Notes under the pieces: model-generated | What the model saw: only the letters and a program-made list of their open reading frames with translations | Told to the model about the DNA's origin: nothing | Database searches by the model: none | In this document: one piece after another, positions 40,492 to 49,938 of the stretch | Position numbering within the stretch: position 1 is the stretch's first letter | Layout of the letters: each line of letters starts with the position of its first letter | Translations under genes and position numbers: made by a program | DNA from: an uncultured Chloroflexota bacterium | Lineage (GTDB): Bacteria; Chloroflexota; Anaerolineae; Aggregatilineales; Phototrophicaceae | NCBI GenBank assembly: GCA_937974245.1 | Contig: CALJKV010000105.1 | Span: 1-64,000 of the forward strand | Direction: 5' to 3' | DNA: 64,000 nucleotides

Positions 40492-41253
40492 TTAACTATT
40501 CCGTACTATACGGAAACCCCGCAGGTCCGAAGCCAGGTCGGGATTCCAGCTTCCCCGGCAGGTCGTGCGAAAACTGCTCATCACGCCATCGAACCATGAG
40601 CCGCCACGCAGCACACGCACATTGTCCACGCTGAGGTCACCCAGGCCGGTTTCCCAACTCGTCACGCACCACTCCCAGACATTCCCAACCATATCCACCA
40701 CCCCGAACGGGCTGTCACCCCGCCCGGCATAAGCCGTCACCGGGACGGTGCCAATCCGGTTGCCAGCGAGGTTGTGGTGACAGCGTTCATCATCCCACTC
40801 TTCACCCCAGGGATACTCGCGCCCATCATCGCCCTGCGCCGCCCACTGCCATTCGCCTTCGTCGGGCAGGCGAATCGCCTCACCAGTGCAGGCACTCAAC
40901 CAGGAGCAGAAGGCCACGGCCTCATACCAGGTAACATGGGTACGCGGGCAGTCGTCACCGCCAAAAGCCATATCGCTTGGTTGCGGGTTCTCAACACGCC
41001 ACGCTGCTGCCGGGCGGGAATAGTCCCACCAGTGCGAGTCGGCGTAGCCGTCGGGTGCGTCTACGAATACCTGGTACTGCGCGTTCGTGACCGGGTACTG
41101 GGCGATGGCGAAACGCGCAACTTCCACTGTCACCGGCTGATCGACGTAACCGCCGCGCTGTACCAGACGTGTCATGCCACCGGGAATGTTTACCCAGGCA
41201 AACGGCGCTGGTAAAAAGGTGCTGCTAGAGGCAGCCTGAGGTTTTGGATACAT
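40492..41253 (-). CDS. SUMF1/FGE-like domain protein
   Basis: A 253-residue protein that is almost only a sulfatase-modifying-factor (DUF323) domain: FAWVNIPGG, FAIAQYPVTNAQYQVFVDA, PRTHVTWYEAVAFCSWLSA, IRLPDEGEWQWAAQG, MVGNVWEWCVTSW, VLRGGSWFDG and LRGFRIVRNS. The two active cysteines of true formylglycine-generating enzymes, expected just after GGSW, are not present there (VMSSFRTTC has only a later Cys). No signal peptide is seen. It is probably a non-oxidase member, perhaps a ligand-binding or other modifying enzyme. Confidence 0.87.
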   Translation of the reverse strand: MYPKPQAASSSTFLPAPFAWVNIPGGMTRLVQRGGYVDQPVTVEVARFAIAQYPVTNAQYQVFVDAPDGYADSHWWDYSRPAAAWRVENPQPSDMAFGGDDCPRTHVTWYEAVAFCSWLSACTGEAIRLPDEGEWQWAAQGDDGREYPWGEEWDDERCHHNLAGNRIGTVPVTAYAGRGDSPFGVVDMVGNVWEWCVTSWETGLGDLSVDNVRVLRGGSWFDGVMSSFRTTCRGSWNPDLASDLRGFRIVRNS

Positions 41254-41457
41254 GATGATCTCACAAATACAGTCTAACGATAAACCGTATTATAGGCTGG
41301 TTTTCGCGGATTATAAAGGGTCATAATGGCTCATAAGCTCAGAATATATTTTCTAATTCAACTCTCATACAGCTTAGTTGACGATACAGAACAAATATTC
41401 TATCATTGAATCATCGCAATAAATAGTGAAAACTGTTTATGAGAGGGAGAGAATAAG

Positions 41458-41823
41458 ATGTCCTATCCACTGGTTCATATCGAATTTCCAACGCTGGATA
41501 CCAAGAAGTCGCTCAAGTGGTATGCTGATGTGGTGGGGTGGGAGACCAGCTTTGATGATAAGCTGAACTACGGGATGCTCAAAACCGGCGCTGACCAGGT
41601 TGGCGGCGGCATTAACCCGCTGGATGCGACGCAGTTCTCGGCAGGCGTCGTCCCTTACGTTTCTACCGATAACATCCCAGCGCTGCTGAAGAAAGTGACG
41701 ACCAGCGGCGGCAAAGTCCTGATGGATGAAACCGAGGTTCCGACAATGGGGACACTGGCGATGTTCACCGACCCGGATGGCAACCGCATCGGCGTTATTA
41801 ACTTCCCCGATCCGGGCATGTAG
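41458..41823 (+). CDS. VOC-family (glyoxalase/bleomycin-resistance fold) protein
   Basis: A 121-residue protein with the paired beta-alpha-beta-beta-beta modules of the VOC fold: LVHIEFPTLDTKKSLKWYAD, VVPYVSTDNIPALLKKV and the closing MFTDPDGNRIGVINFP. The His of module 1 is present, but the usual metal-binding Glu near the C-terminus is not, so metal binding is doubtful. GAGAGGGAGAGAATAAG precedes the ATG. A terminator follows. The function is unknown. Confidence 0.85.
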   Translation: MSYPLVHIEFPTLDTKKSLKWYADVVGWETSFDDKLNYGMLKTGADQVGGGINPLDATQFSAGVVPYVSTDNIPALLKKVTTSGGKVLMDETEVPTMGTLAMFTDPDGNRIGVINFPDPGM

Positions 41824-41850
41824 CCAACCCAATCTAACGAAAACACCCTG

Positions 41851-41880
41851 AATCCCCTTTCACGCGGAAGGGGATTTTTA
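41851..41880 (+). terminator. Terminator after the VOC gene
   Basis: AATCCCCTT and AAGGGGATT pair around TCACGCGG, followed by TTTTA. The adjacent TPR gene converges on it from the other strand. Confidence 0.85.
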
Positions 41881-41886
41881 TATTTA

Positions 41887-44037
41887 TCACGCCCCACTCT
41901 CTAACCAGGCGGGTTGTGTTTTTGCCAGGGGATGGTGCAGGATATTAAAGAGTTTGCGGGCTTCTTCCCAACGGGCGGTGGCCTGTTCCGGGTGGTTAAC
42001 AGCAGCGTGATATGCGCTCTGGACACTGAGCGCTTCGGCCAACAGGCGACGAGAGTCGGTCCGGCGCGCCAGGGCAATCGCCTCGGCCAGCCCGGTTTCC
42101 ACCTGTTGGAAGTGCTGCTCATGGAGTGCCGCCTGCGCTTGCCCGGTCAATCCCAGAATCAGCAGTTCAGGATCGCTGTTGCGTCCGTATTCCATCACTT
42201 CGGCAAACAGTGCGGCGGCGGTGGGGATTTCGCCCACAGCCAACAATGTGCGCCCATGATTGATTTTGAGCATGTGCGTCCAATAGGCGTTTTGTAGTGG
42301 TTTAATCCGCTCCAATGCCTGGCGGTGGTAATCCAGCGCCTGCGAATACTGCCCCAGCACATCATAAGCCACGCCCAAGTTACTGGCCTGGATAGCGGCT
42401 TGCAGCGTGAGATCAAGTGACTCACTTTTGCGGAGCGCATATTCAAGTATCGAGAGCGCCTGCTGTGAGCGCCCCGTGACGAGCAAAAACCAACCGTAGT
42501 TACCCCGGCGTGTGGCCTCAGCCACCGCATCATTCAACCGCCGGGCAATCGCCAGCGATTCATTAAAGAAGGCTTCCGCCGATTCGATATCGCCCTGTTC
42601 CACATAGGCGTTGGCTGCGTTGGATAATACCAGTCCGCGAGTCTCCACATCGTCATGCAGCATGTTAAGCGTAATCAATGCCTGTTCGTAGTCCTTGAGA
42701 GCGCGTCCGCCCTGCCCCAATCGTTTGCGGGCGTGGGCGATGTCACAGTACAGCCGTGCCACCTGTGAGGGCTGACCCTCGTTCTCATAGGTCGTAAGAG
42801 CAGCGCTCCACTCGGTAATCGCCTCAGCGAACTGACCGCGTTCAATGTAAAACAGACCAAAGTCACGTCGCGCCTGGGCTTGCGCCTGGTGCAGCCCCTG
42901 GGATTCCGCTTCATAAATCGCCCGCCGGTAACTCTCAGCGGCGGCCCGATCATCCAAACCGCTATAGGCCGCGGCCAGTGTCCGCAGCATTTCAACCTGT
43001 TCCGCCGGGGTATCTCCGGTCTGAGTATCCCAACTGCCAACAGCCTGTTCGAGGTGAGGGATAGCTTCCTCTGCCCGCCGATTCGCCTGGAGCGCCATTC
43101 CTAGAACACCCTGCGCCATTATTTGCAGGTGGGTATCCGCCAGCGATGTGCTGACCGTGACGGCTTTACGAGCATGTTCCAGCGCTTCAACCCGGCTACT
43201 GAGTCGCAGACAGGTCTGGGCGGTGGCGATCAACGCCCGTCCGTATTCCGGTGTGACCGTATCTTCCGGGAAAACCGTGAGCGTTTCCTTGAACGCGCGG
43301 TAGGCCTCGTCGTAGCGTCCGGTGTCGCAGGCGCGTTCGCCCAGAATCATGCCCCAATAGCGCTGATACTTCTTGTATTGAAGCTGTTTCGCCAGCCGCA
43401 GCGCCCGGATGAGAAGCTGGTCGCCTTCAAGCTCCTGCCCGGCGGCGATCATCGCCTGCCCCAACCGCCCGACAAACAGGCTGCTCAATTCGGTATCCCC
43501 GGCCATATTGAGGCGTGCCAGTGATTCGCGCAGCAGACGGATGGCGTAACTGGCATTACCGTCGTGCAGGTAGACGTTGCCCAGGTGCCCCAGGCTGCGC
43601 CCCTCAGCGCCGGGTGCATGAATCATACGGGCTAAAGACAGCGCCTCCTCGTAATGGTGACGGGCCTGTTCCCAATCACCCTGTTCCTGGAAAAGCACCC
43701 CTAAGCCCGTCAGAAGATACACCATTTGGGTCTCTCGGTCGTGTTCCTTAGCGGCGTGATGCGCCTCGCGCAGAATCTGCTCGGCAGTCTGCCATTCGCC
43801 CAGGCCGATGAACGCTTCCGCCTTATGCAGGGCAATCACCAGCAAACCGGTGAAATCACCCACTTCCTGAGCCAATTCCGCCGCATACTCGAAGGCTTGC
43901 ACTGCTTCGGAATAGTGTCCGGCATACTTGGCCTGCTGTCCCGCTTCAACCGCATTCTGGAGGTTTTGCACCGCAGGTGAAGGCTCGGGAGTAGTTTCCG
44001 TACCGATAAACGCTTTTATGTAATCCCAGAATTGCAT
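41887..44037 (-). CDS. Large TPR-repeat protein
   Basis: A 716-residue helical protein made of about 15 tetratricopeptide units from residue 30 onward, for example AVEAGQQAKYAGHYSEAVQA, LGVLFQEQGDWEQARHHYEE, LGNVYLHDGNASYAIRLLRE, NYGWFLLVTGRSQQALSILE and LGVAYDVLGQYSQALDYHRQ. No signal peptide, TM segment or enzymatic domain is seen. It resembles scaffold parts of bacterial signalling proteins (TPR_12/NB-ARC type) without the NTPase. It probably mediates protein contacts in the cytoplasm. The partner is unknown. Confidence 0.9.
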   Translation of the reverse strand: MQFWDYIKAFIGTETTPEPSPAVQNLQNAVEAGQQAKYAGHYSEAVQAFEYAAELAQEVGDFTGLLVIALHKAEAFIGLGEWQTAEQILREAHHAAKEHDRETQMVYLLTGLGVLFQEQGDWEQARHHYEEALSLARMIHAPGAEGRSLGHLGNVYLHDGNASYAIRLLRESLARLNMAGDTELSSLFVGRLGQAMIAAGQELEGDQLLIRALRLAKQLQYKKYQRYWGMILGERACDTGRYDEAYRAFKETLTVFPEDTVTPEYGRALIATAQTCLRLSSRVEALEHARKAVTVSTSLADTHLQIMAQGVLGMALQANRRAEEAIPHLEQAVGSWDTQTGDTPAEQVEMLRTLAAAYSGLDDRAAAESYRRAIYEAESQGLHQAQAQARRDFGLFYIERGQFAEAITEWSAALTTYENEGQPSQVARLYCDIAHARKRLGQGGRALKDYEQALITLNMLHDDVETRGLVLSNAANAYVEQGDIESAEAFFNESLAIARRLNDAVAEATRRGNYGWFLLVTGRSQQALSILEYALRKSESLDLTLQAAIQASNLGVAYDVLGQYSQALDYHRQALERIKPLQNAYWTHMLKINHGRTLLAVGEIPTAAALFAEVMEYGRNSDPELLILGLTGQAQAALHEQHFQQVETGLAEAIALARRTDSRRLLAEALSVQSAYHAAVNHPEQATARWEEARKLFNILHHPLAKTQPAWLESGA

Positions 44038-44138
44038 GGATATAGTCTCGATTCAACCCGTACACATGGCAAAGGAATGCCCTCGCCCAGACTTCATCTT
44101 ACCGCGATACCGGCGAAGCGCAAAATATAGTTTGAGCG

Positions 44139-45518
44139 TTACTCCAGCCGCCAGACATGTACGACCGGCTGCGCCCCGTCCGCGAATAGCTCCAGCACAT
44201 ACAGGAGTTGGTTGATGCGGTCATAGGCTACATCGCCGATACGCCCACGCTGCTGAACGCCTGTCCCCAGCATCTCCGGCTCGACTCTATCCGGGTTATG
44301 ATACAGATGGGCATCTATATCCAGACTGGCGTAAGGCTGTGGCTGGTCAGCGGCAAGCTGTTCCTGTGCTACCCGCGCCAGGTCATCCGGGTTATACAGG
44401 ATGAACCGGGCTGCGAAGCGGGTACTCCACCAGCCCCGGAAATCGTTGTGGCCGCTGCACCCCTGCAAATCTTCGGGCAGGCATGGGGTGCCGTCGCCCA
44501 ACCGGCACAGGTCAAACTGGCCGATCATCTCGACTTCAACACATGGCAGTTCTGCTCCCGCAGGATTCGCCCAACCGTACCAGTATTTGTCACCGACGCT
44601 CTTCGTACCGGCAAACAGCACTGCCGCCCGGCCATCAGCGGTGGTCAGCCATGCACCGCCTGCCCATTCATCGGGGTGCTGGTAGCCGGTCATAGTCCGC
44701 TCAATGAGCGCGGTCGTATTCGAGTCGGCATAATGCAGCAGCGTGACCGAATCCAGTACCGCACCGTCTGGGGCTGGATTGCCCTGTGCATCTACCCAGG
44801 GGCGGTAAGCAAAGAGTGCCGGCCCCATCCCCGACCAGCCGCCATCGCGGAAGCGTCCGGTTGCCAGGTAGCGCCCGCCCAGATAGGTGTCGGCCCAATC
44901 CGCCGGAATCTCGAAGAGATAGTCGTTCACACTGTAGGGGTATTCAGGGGCGACGAACCAGTTACCCTGCATGTTAGCCCGTCCCAGGTTCGGGCTGAAC
45001 CAGGCATGAGACGGCGCAGGGTCATCGGGCTGAAAATGCTGTCCCCAGGTGATGTGCAGCAGCGGCCCGGTTTCCGGCCGGTTGAGATATGACAGGCCAA
45101 CACGCGGGATTTCGTCCAGCCCAACGAAGAACCCGGCGGCGACATCTGTCAGCGGCTGCAAATAGGATGCCCGGTTCAACACGGCGGGGTGATCAGCCAA
45201 CATCGGGACGGGGATGGCGATTTCAGCTACGCGGCTGCCATCCGGGAGCTCGCCATACGCCAGGCGGTCATGGCCGGTGACAAACAACGAACCGGGGAAG
45301 CCATCGGAAGCGCCAGCAGGATCGCCGTCCGGGTTAAACGTCATTGCGCCGCCGCCATACTCGAAGGTGTCGGGGCGTACTGTACCTTCCGGCAGTCGGA
45401 ACGCGCCCAGATAGGTCAGGTCTTCCGGTTGAATGAGTGCTGTCTGCGCTGTCATGGTGTTAATCCCGCCCAGCAGCAGCAGAACAACGAACATGAACCA
45501 TAAATGCGTTCTGAACAT
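44139..45518 (-). CDS. Secreted protein of unknown function, possibly beta-propeller
   Basis: A 459-residue exported protein with signal MFRTHLWFMFVVLLLLGGIN and cleavage likely after MTA. The mature chain is rich in Gly, Asp, Trp and Tyr and has repeating turns such as EDLTYLGAFRLPEG, GSLFVTGHDRLAYGELPDGS, GGRYLATGRFRDGGWSGMG, GRAAVLFAGTKSVGDKYWYG and GRIGDVAYDRINQLLYVLEL, compatible with propeller blades. I do not recognise the family. It is divergent from the gene at 45621, with about 100 bases between them. Confidence 0.72.
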   Translation of the reverse strand: MFRTHLWFMFVVLLLLGGINTMTAQTALIQPEDLTYLGAFRLPEGTVRPDTFEYGGGAMTFNPDGDPAGASDGFPGSLFVTGHDRLAYGELPDGSRVAEIAIPVPMLADHPAVLNRASYLQPLTDVAAGFFVGLDEIPRVGLSYLNRPETGPLLHITWGQHFQPDDPAPSHAWFSPNLGRANMQGNWFVAPEYPYSVNDYLFEIPADWADTYLGGRYLATGRFRDGGWSGMGPALFAYRPWVDAQGNPAPDGAVLDSVTLLHYADSNTTALIERTMTGYQHPDEWAGGAWLTTADGRAAVLFAGTKSVGDKYWYGWANPAGAELPCVEVEMIGQFDLCRLGDGTPCLPEDLQGCSGHNDFRGWWSTRFAARFILYNPDDLARVAQEQLAADQPQPYASLDIDAHLYHNPDRVEPEMLGTGVQQRGRIGDVAYDRINQLLYVLELFADGAQPVVHVWRLE

Positions 45519-45620
45519 GCATTACCCTCTGAAACACTGTTTGTGAAAATTATAACATGCAAATTCACCAGTCGTGCCCGGTGTACGGTTCTGATTTTGC
45601 GCAAGTACAGGTAGAATGGG

Positions 45621-47090
45621 GTGGTGGTTTATGCGGTTGAACCACTGTTTCAGGTGGATGATAGACGAGGTGTACCCTTGCAGATTAGTGAATACCAGTG
45701 GTCGGGCAACCCGCGTGGAATGCACAACGAAGGCTCTTTCAAACCGTTCTACCCGGAACGATGCACCGCCTTGCAGCTTGGCTGGTATAAGTTAGTCTGC
45801 GGCGGTGAGGAATATGTGCCACAATGCCAGTGGCTGCTGCAAAACAACATCACGCCGATTATCCGTATCTACCGGGCAACCCCTGGCGCGATGCCGGTGG
45901 ACGATGACATACGGCGGCAGTGGGATCAGTACCTGGCAGCAGGTTGCAAGTGGTTTGAGTTCTACAACGAGCCGAATCTTTCCGACCCGGAGTGGCCGGC
46001 GGGCATCTGGGTGCATCACCAGAACATTGACGAAGTAATCCGTCCGTTATGCGAAAACTGGCTGGTCTTTGCAGAATACATGGTCAACCGGGGAGCATAT
46101 CCGGCATTCCCGGCGTTGAGTGAATCGGCCAATGAATCCGATAGCGCCGTGCTGTGGATGGATGCTCTGCTGGGCTACATGCGCGACAACCTCCGTGACC
46201 GCTTCCTGCATGTCCTCAACAATGGCACATGGATCGCTACTCACCCCTATACGCTCAACCACTTCTACCAGGAAGAACCGGGACGCCCTACTGTGCAGCG
46301 CCCGTACCAGTCGCAGAACGGCACAGAAGCAGGCTGGCACTTCGAGTACCCTTACGACCCGGTGACACAATCCAAAGACCCTGGGCGTAACGTGTTTTCG
46401 CCGCCGTTTGGCGACCCGAACGGGATTATTGCAATGGGGCTGGCCTTCCAGCAGCGCCTATCGGACTGGTTCGGCGTGGGGCCGCTGCCCGTTGTCGGGA
46501 CGGAAGGCGGTGTCTACCCGATTCCGGTAAACGGGCCAGAGCAGACCGATCCGAAGTACGGCGCGTATGACCTGCGCAGCCACGCTGAAGCGACTGTCGC
46601 CATGTTCAACTGGATCGCCACTGACACGCCGGAGTGGTTTCTGGGGAGCTGTGCCTGGAAAGAAGACCTGTACTTCAACCAGAATCTCCCGGCAATCTAC
46701 CGGATGCGGGAAGTGCAGCAGATCTGGCGGTTTGGTGGGCCGGTGACGGTAGGACGCGGGCCGGGGCCAGTGCAGGGTGAACCGAATTTCCACGCGGTCA
46801 TCCTTGCGCCTGGGTTGCAACCAACCTGGTTTTTTGAGGCGGCCCAATCCTACTGGAACATCTTCCGCCCGCTGGTGACGACCCGCTGGGACTTCATCCC
46901 ATTTATCCCGTCTGACCGCAGCCTGGGTGTTACCGTCATCACCCCGCCGGATATGGTCGAGACCTTCATCCAGACGATTCAGACCCAGTACCCTAATGTC
47001 CTGTTCGACCTGATTATTGTCAGCGGTGACCGAAGCGCCATGATCGACACGCTGAATGCACGGGTGTGGGGCAACCGCCGCTTTGGATAA
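45621..47090 (+). CDS. Glycoside-hydrolase-like TIM-barrel protein
   Basis: A 489-residue protein without a clear signal peptide. Strand-like NITPIIRIYRATPG is followed by CKWFEFYNEPNLSDPEWPAG, where NEP fits the acid/base Glu of clan GH-A, and VVGTEGGVYPIP may hold the nucleophile. Further stretches are IATHPYTLNHFYQEE and WFLGSCAWKEDLYFNQ. The C-terminal 100 residues (FRPLVTTRWDFIPFIPSDRS) look like a separate small domain. The GTG start at 45621 is uncertain: several GTG codons lie close together and no good ribosome-binding site is seen. A cytoplasmic location would be unusual for a polysaccharide hydrolase. Confidence 0.7.
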   Translation: MVVYAVEPLFQVDDRRGVPLQISEYQWSGNPRGMHNEGSFKPFYPERCTALQLGWYKLVCGGEEYVPQCQWLLQNNITPIIRIYRATPGAMPVDDDIRRQWDQYLAAGCKWFEFYNEPNLSDPEWPAGIWVHHQNIDEVIRPLCENWLVFAEYMVNRGAYPAFPALSESANESDSAVLWMDALLGYMRDNLRDRFLHVLNNGTWIATHPYTLNHFYQEEPGRPTVQRPYQSQNGTEAGWHFEYPYDPVTQSKDPGRNVFSPPFGDPNGIIAMGLAFQQRLSDWFGVGPLPVVGTEGGVYPIPVNGPEQTDPKYGAYDLRSHAEATVAMFNWIATDTPEWFLGSCAWKEDLYFNQNLPAIYRMREVQQIWRFGGPVTVGRGPGPVQGEPNFHAVILAPGLQPTWFFEAAQSYWNIFRPLVTTRWDFIPFIPSDRSLGVTVITPPDMVETFIQTIQTQYPNVLFDLIIVSGDRSAMIDTLNARVWGNRRFG

Positions 47091-47122
47091 ACAGGATTGC
47101 ACCTCGATAGCTTAGTGTCATC

Positions 47123-47773
47123 TCATGAGCCGGAGGAACGCCTCAGGAAAGCCAGGGTTCGATCCCATGCCAGGCTTGCTGCTGCCTCGTTGTATGCCTG
47201 CATACGATCCGGCTCAAAGAACCAGTGTCCAGTGCCAGGGTAAGTGTAGAAAGTCACCGGGTGTCCTTCATCCTTTAGAGACTGTTCCAGATCGTCCACG
47301 TTGGACTGCGGCTCGAATTCATCGTTTTCTGCGAAGTGACCGAGGTAATCGGCTTTCGATTTACTGAAGTCCGTCGGGCCAGTGCCATAAAAGACAACAA
47401 CCTGTCGGACGGAGTCGGCAGCATTAACCGACAGTTCCAGCGCATAATACGCCCCCATCGAGAAGCCAATCACCGCTATGCTGGATGATTCAGCACGTTC
47501 CTTGAGAAACGTCGTGGCGGCGGCGAGGTCGCCTCTGGCCTGATCGTCGTTTCCACTCAGGGCCGTACTGAGGGTTTCAGCTTCGGCAATCTGGTCTGTG
47601 ACCTTGCCATGATACAGGTCGGGGGCAAAGGCGATGAAACCAGATTCGGCCAGCCGCCTGCAAAGAGCCTTGATGGTATCATTCAACCCCCACCAGGCGT
47701 GGAGAACCAACACAGGGCTGCTTTTGCCGTTAGCGGGCATCGCCAGATAGCCAGCAGGTTGCGTAAGGGACAT
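47123..47773 (-). CDS. Dienelactone-hydrolase-family alpha/beta hydrolase
   Basis: A 216-residue hydrolase: VLVLHAWWGLNDTIKALCRR, FAPDLYHGKVTDQ, nucleophile elbow VIGFSMGAYYALEL (Ser rather than the Cys of classical dienelactone hydrolase), an acidic residue in FAENDEFEPQSN and the catalytic His in YPGTGHWFFEPDR. It cleaves an ester or lactone of unknown identity in the cytoplasm. ATG 47773 is chosen because AAGGAG lies 6 bases upstream; an ATG 6 bases earlier abuts that site. It is convergent with the TIM-barrel gene. Confidence 0.88.
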   Translation of the reverse strand: MSLTQPAGYLAMPANGKSSPVLVLHAWWGLNDTIKALCRRLAESGFIAFAPDLYHGKVTDQIAEAETLSTALSGNDDQARGDLAAATTFLKERAESSSIAVIGFSMGAYYALELSVNAADSVRQVVVFYGTGPTDFSKSKADYLGHFAENDEFEPQSNVDDLEQSLKDEGHPVTFYTYPGTGHWFFEPDRMQAYNEAAASLAWDRTLAFLRRSSGS

Positions 47774-47870
47774 GAGCATCTCCTTGTTCGTTTGAGATCA
47801 ATTTTAGAACATTTGTGCATTCCTTGCAATAGGTGGATGAAGGCGAAAACGAAAGATGGCCGCACCCCGT

Positions 47871-49001
47871 TTAGCTGGAACGCACACAGCGAAAACCGAT
47901 ATAGTAGTTCCAGTCATCCGGGTTGAAGCGGAGACGATAGGTAGACTGCGATTGATAGCCGCCGTAGTTGAGCGATCCGCCGCGCAGCACCCGCGTCACA
48001 TCGGTTCGGCTGCCGGTATCCGCCTCGCGCCCATCAGTCGCATCATAGGGATAATCCCCGGTTCCGGTGCCTGACCATGCCCACTGTGAATTGGGGTCTT
48101 CCGGGCCGCCCCAAAACGAGCTGGTCCACTCCAGCACATTCCCGCTCATATCCTGGGTGCCAACCCACGAGCTACCGTGTGGATGGCTGCCAACTGGCGC
48201 AGTTTCATTATCCGAATTGTCTTTGTTAACAGAGTTCACGACTATAAACGGGCTGCCCCAGGGATACCGGAGGGCGCTCGGCCCGCGTGCTGCGTATTCC
48301 CATTCCGCTTCGGTGGGCAGGCGCGAGTCGCGCAGTTCACAGAATCTGCGGGCTTCAAACCAGGTGATGCGTTCGCGTGGCCGGTCCGCGTCGCTCCAGC
48401 TCCCGGTGCGCCCGGCGGTGCCGCCCAGGCTGGCAAACTGTCCATTGGTGACTTCGTACTTATCCACCCAGAATGGCGCGTCAAAACAGACTTCAAATGC
48501 GTCCGGCACTTCACCCATCTTGAAACAACCGGCTGGCACGAGCATCATGGAAATATCGCCGACGACCCATTCAAACGGCTCCCAATTGGAGTTGCGGCCC
48601 TCGAATGCGCGGGCTTCGTCCAGCGCTGCCTGTACTGCGGGAGCGGGTTCTGGAAAGCGAAGTCGTTCGACTTCCGCCACCGTGACCAGTGACCGGGCAA
48701 TCCAGCCTGTGCCGCTCAACAGTTTGACCTCTACCCAATCATCCTGCTGACTGATGATTTCCAGCGTCGCCCCCCGGTCATATTGGGTGAGGATGTCGCC
48801 GACCCGGGACGGTTGGCTGCGGACATTCACGCTGTCGCCGTTAATGGTGGCGATTTCGACCATAGCTGTGACCATATCCTGCCGGACGACGCGGGAATCG
48901 GGCGTGGAAGTGGAATCCTGCGCGATGCTGGTTTGAATGATAAGTGCAGCCCCAAGAAGCAATCCAACCATGACAAAAACCGTGTATTTGCGCTGGCACA
49001 T
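47871..49001 (-). CDS. Exported SH3b plus SUMF1/FGE-like protein
   Basis: A 376-residue exported protein: signal MCQRKYTVFVMVGLLLGAAL, then an SH3b domain (about 48-105: INGDSVNVRSQPSRVGDILT, VEVKLLSGTGWIARSLVT), a linker, and a C-terminal SUMF1-like domain (about 150-376: FWVDKYEVTNGQFASLG, ITWFEARRFCEL, RLPTEAEWEYAARG, MSGNVLEWTSSFWGG, VLRGGSLNYGGY, YIGFRCVRSS). The active cysteine pair of formylglycine-generating enzyme is again missing after GGS. The SH3b domain may hold it to the cell surface or a peptide. Confidence 0.87.
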   Translation of the reverse strand: MCQRKYTVFVMVGLLLGAALIIQTSIAQDSTSTPDSRVVRQDMVTAMVEIATINGDSVNVRSQPSRVGDILTQYDRGATLEIISQQDDWVEVKLLSGTGWIARSLVTVAEVERLRFPEPAPAVQAALDEARAFEGRNSNWEPFEWVVGDISMMLVPAGCFKMGEVPDAFEVCFDAPFWVDKYEVTNGQFASLGGTAGRTGSWSDADRPRERITWFEARRFCELRDSRLPTEAEWEYAARGPSALRYPWGSPFIVVNSVNKDNSDNETAPVGSHPHGSSWVGTQDMSGNVLEWTSSFWGGPEDPNSQWAWSGTGTGDYPYDATDGREADTGSRTDVTRVLRGGSLNYGGYQSQSTYRLRFNPDDWNYYIGFRCVRSS

Positions 49002-49155
49002 AAGGGTATGTCCTGTCTAAAAAACATAAGGGCAACATTCTGAAAACATGAATTCATTATATCCGGCTTCTGGTGGTAATCGGCTGCGGGATAAAATACC
49101 AGCCTGATTGATGACAACCACGAAAGATGCAACATGGCAGACAAGTTCAGCGTCT

Positions 49156-49938
49156 TTACGAATAATCCCAGAAGTCAGGATCAGTGAGAATCTGCTCAAG
49201 TAAATTGTTTTCGTCTTCGCCCCACCCGTGTTGACACTTCATCCAATCCTGTTCTTTGATACGTGGTTCAAGCTTAATTGCCTTCCTTAGCCAGCGAATG
49301 GCATCTATTCTCGATGCGTTGGAACCTTCATCAATCAGAGCAAGAGATAACGCAGCTGTAGGGAAATAATCATTTGGATTTTCTCTGACGATTGCCGTCC
49401 ACTCGGGGATTCTTGTATAAATTGGATCACGCGGGGGAATATCGGTTTCGGTTGTATAGGATGTTGATCGTTTTCTGGGATGATTTGCATACTCTTTTCT
49501 TTTCTGTTCACGATACTCATCGGTTAAAAATTCGCTCCATGCTGAAGAAGCTACTCTTTTGAGGTCCAGATAGAATCTTGATGGTGGAAATCTATAATTC
49601 TTATTCTCATCAGGTTTGGGTCTTAGATCAAGCAAATGCTTGTCTTCGACTTGAATCCAATAATCACCTTCTAACAATATCGCAAAAATTGGTTTTCCTA
49701 GACGATCCGCTCTATTTAACTCTCTTGGTACCCACTTCGATGATTTTGCATGAGGAGTCATAATTACAATAAAAGCAGCACAAGTATCTATATTTTGTTC
49801 AAGCTCAAGTGTCCATGGCTTACTATAATCAATATGTTTAGCAAACCAAATATTAAACCCCCTTTTTTCAGCTTGTTCGGCCAGTTCGTGGGCATATTCT
49901 TTATCGAATGTGCTGTAGCTGATAAAGATGTGTGACAA
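49156..49938 (-). CDS. Soluble TIR-domain protein with C-terminal TPR-like region
   Basis: A 260-residue cytoplasmic protein. Residues 1-130 form a TIR domain: SHIFISYSTFDKEYAHELAE, RGFNIWFAKHIDYSKPW, CAAFIVIMTPHAKSSKWVPR followed by ELNRA with the likely catalytic Glu, and PIFAILLEGDYW. The C-terminal 90 residues (FPTAALSLALIDEGS, DAIRWLRKAIKLEP) look like degenerate TPR helices. TIR proteins of this size can hydrolyse NAD+ in defence or signalling. The gene is clearly more AT-rich than its neighbours and lies beside a 590-base AT-rich gap, so it is probably acquired. Confidence 0.87.
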   Translation of the reverse strand: MSHIFISYSTFDKEYAHELAEQAEKRGFNIWFAKHIDYSKPWTLELEQNIDTCAAFIVIMTPHAKSSKWVPRELNRADRLGKPIFAILLEGDYWIQVEDKHLLDLRPKPDENKNYRFPPSRFYLDLKRVASSAWSEFLTDEYREQKRKEYANHPRKRSTSYTTETDIPPRDPIYTRIPEWTAIVRENPNDYFPTAALSLALIDEGSNASRIDAIRWLRKAIKLEPRIKEQDWMKCQHGWGEDENNLLEQILTDPDFWDYS

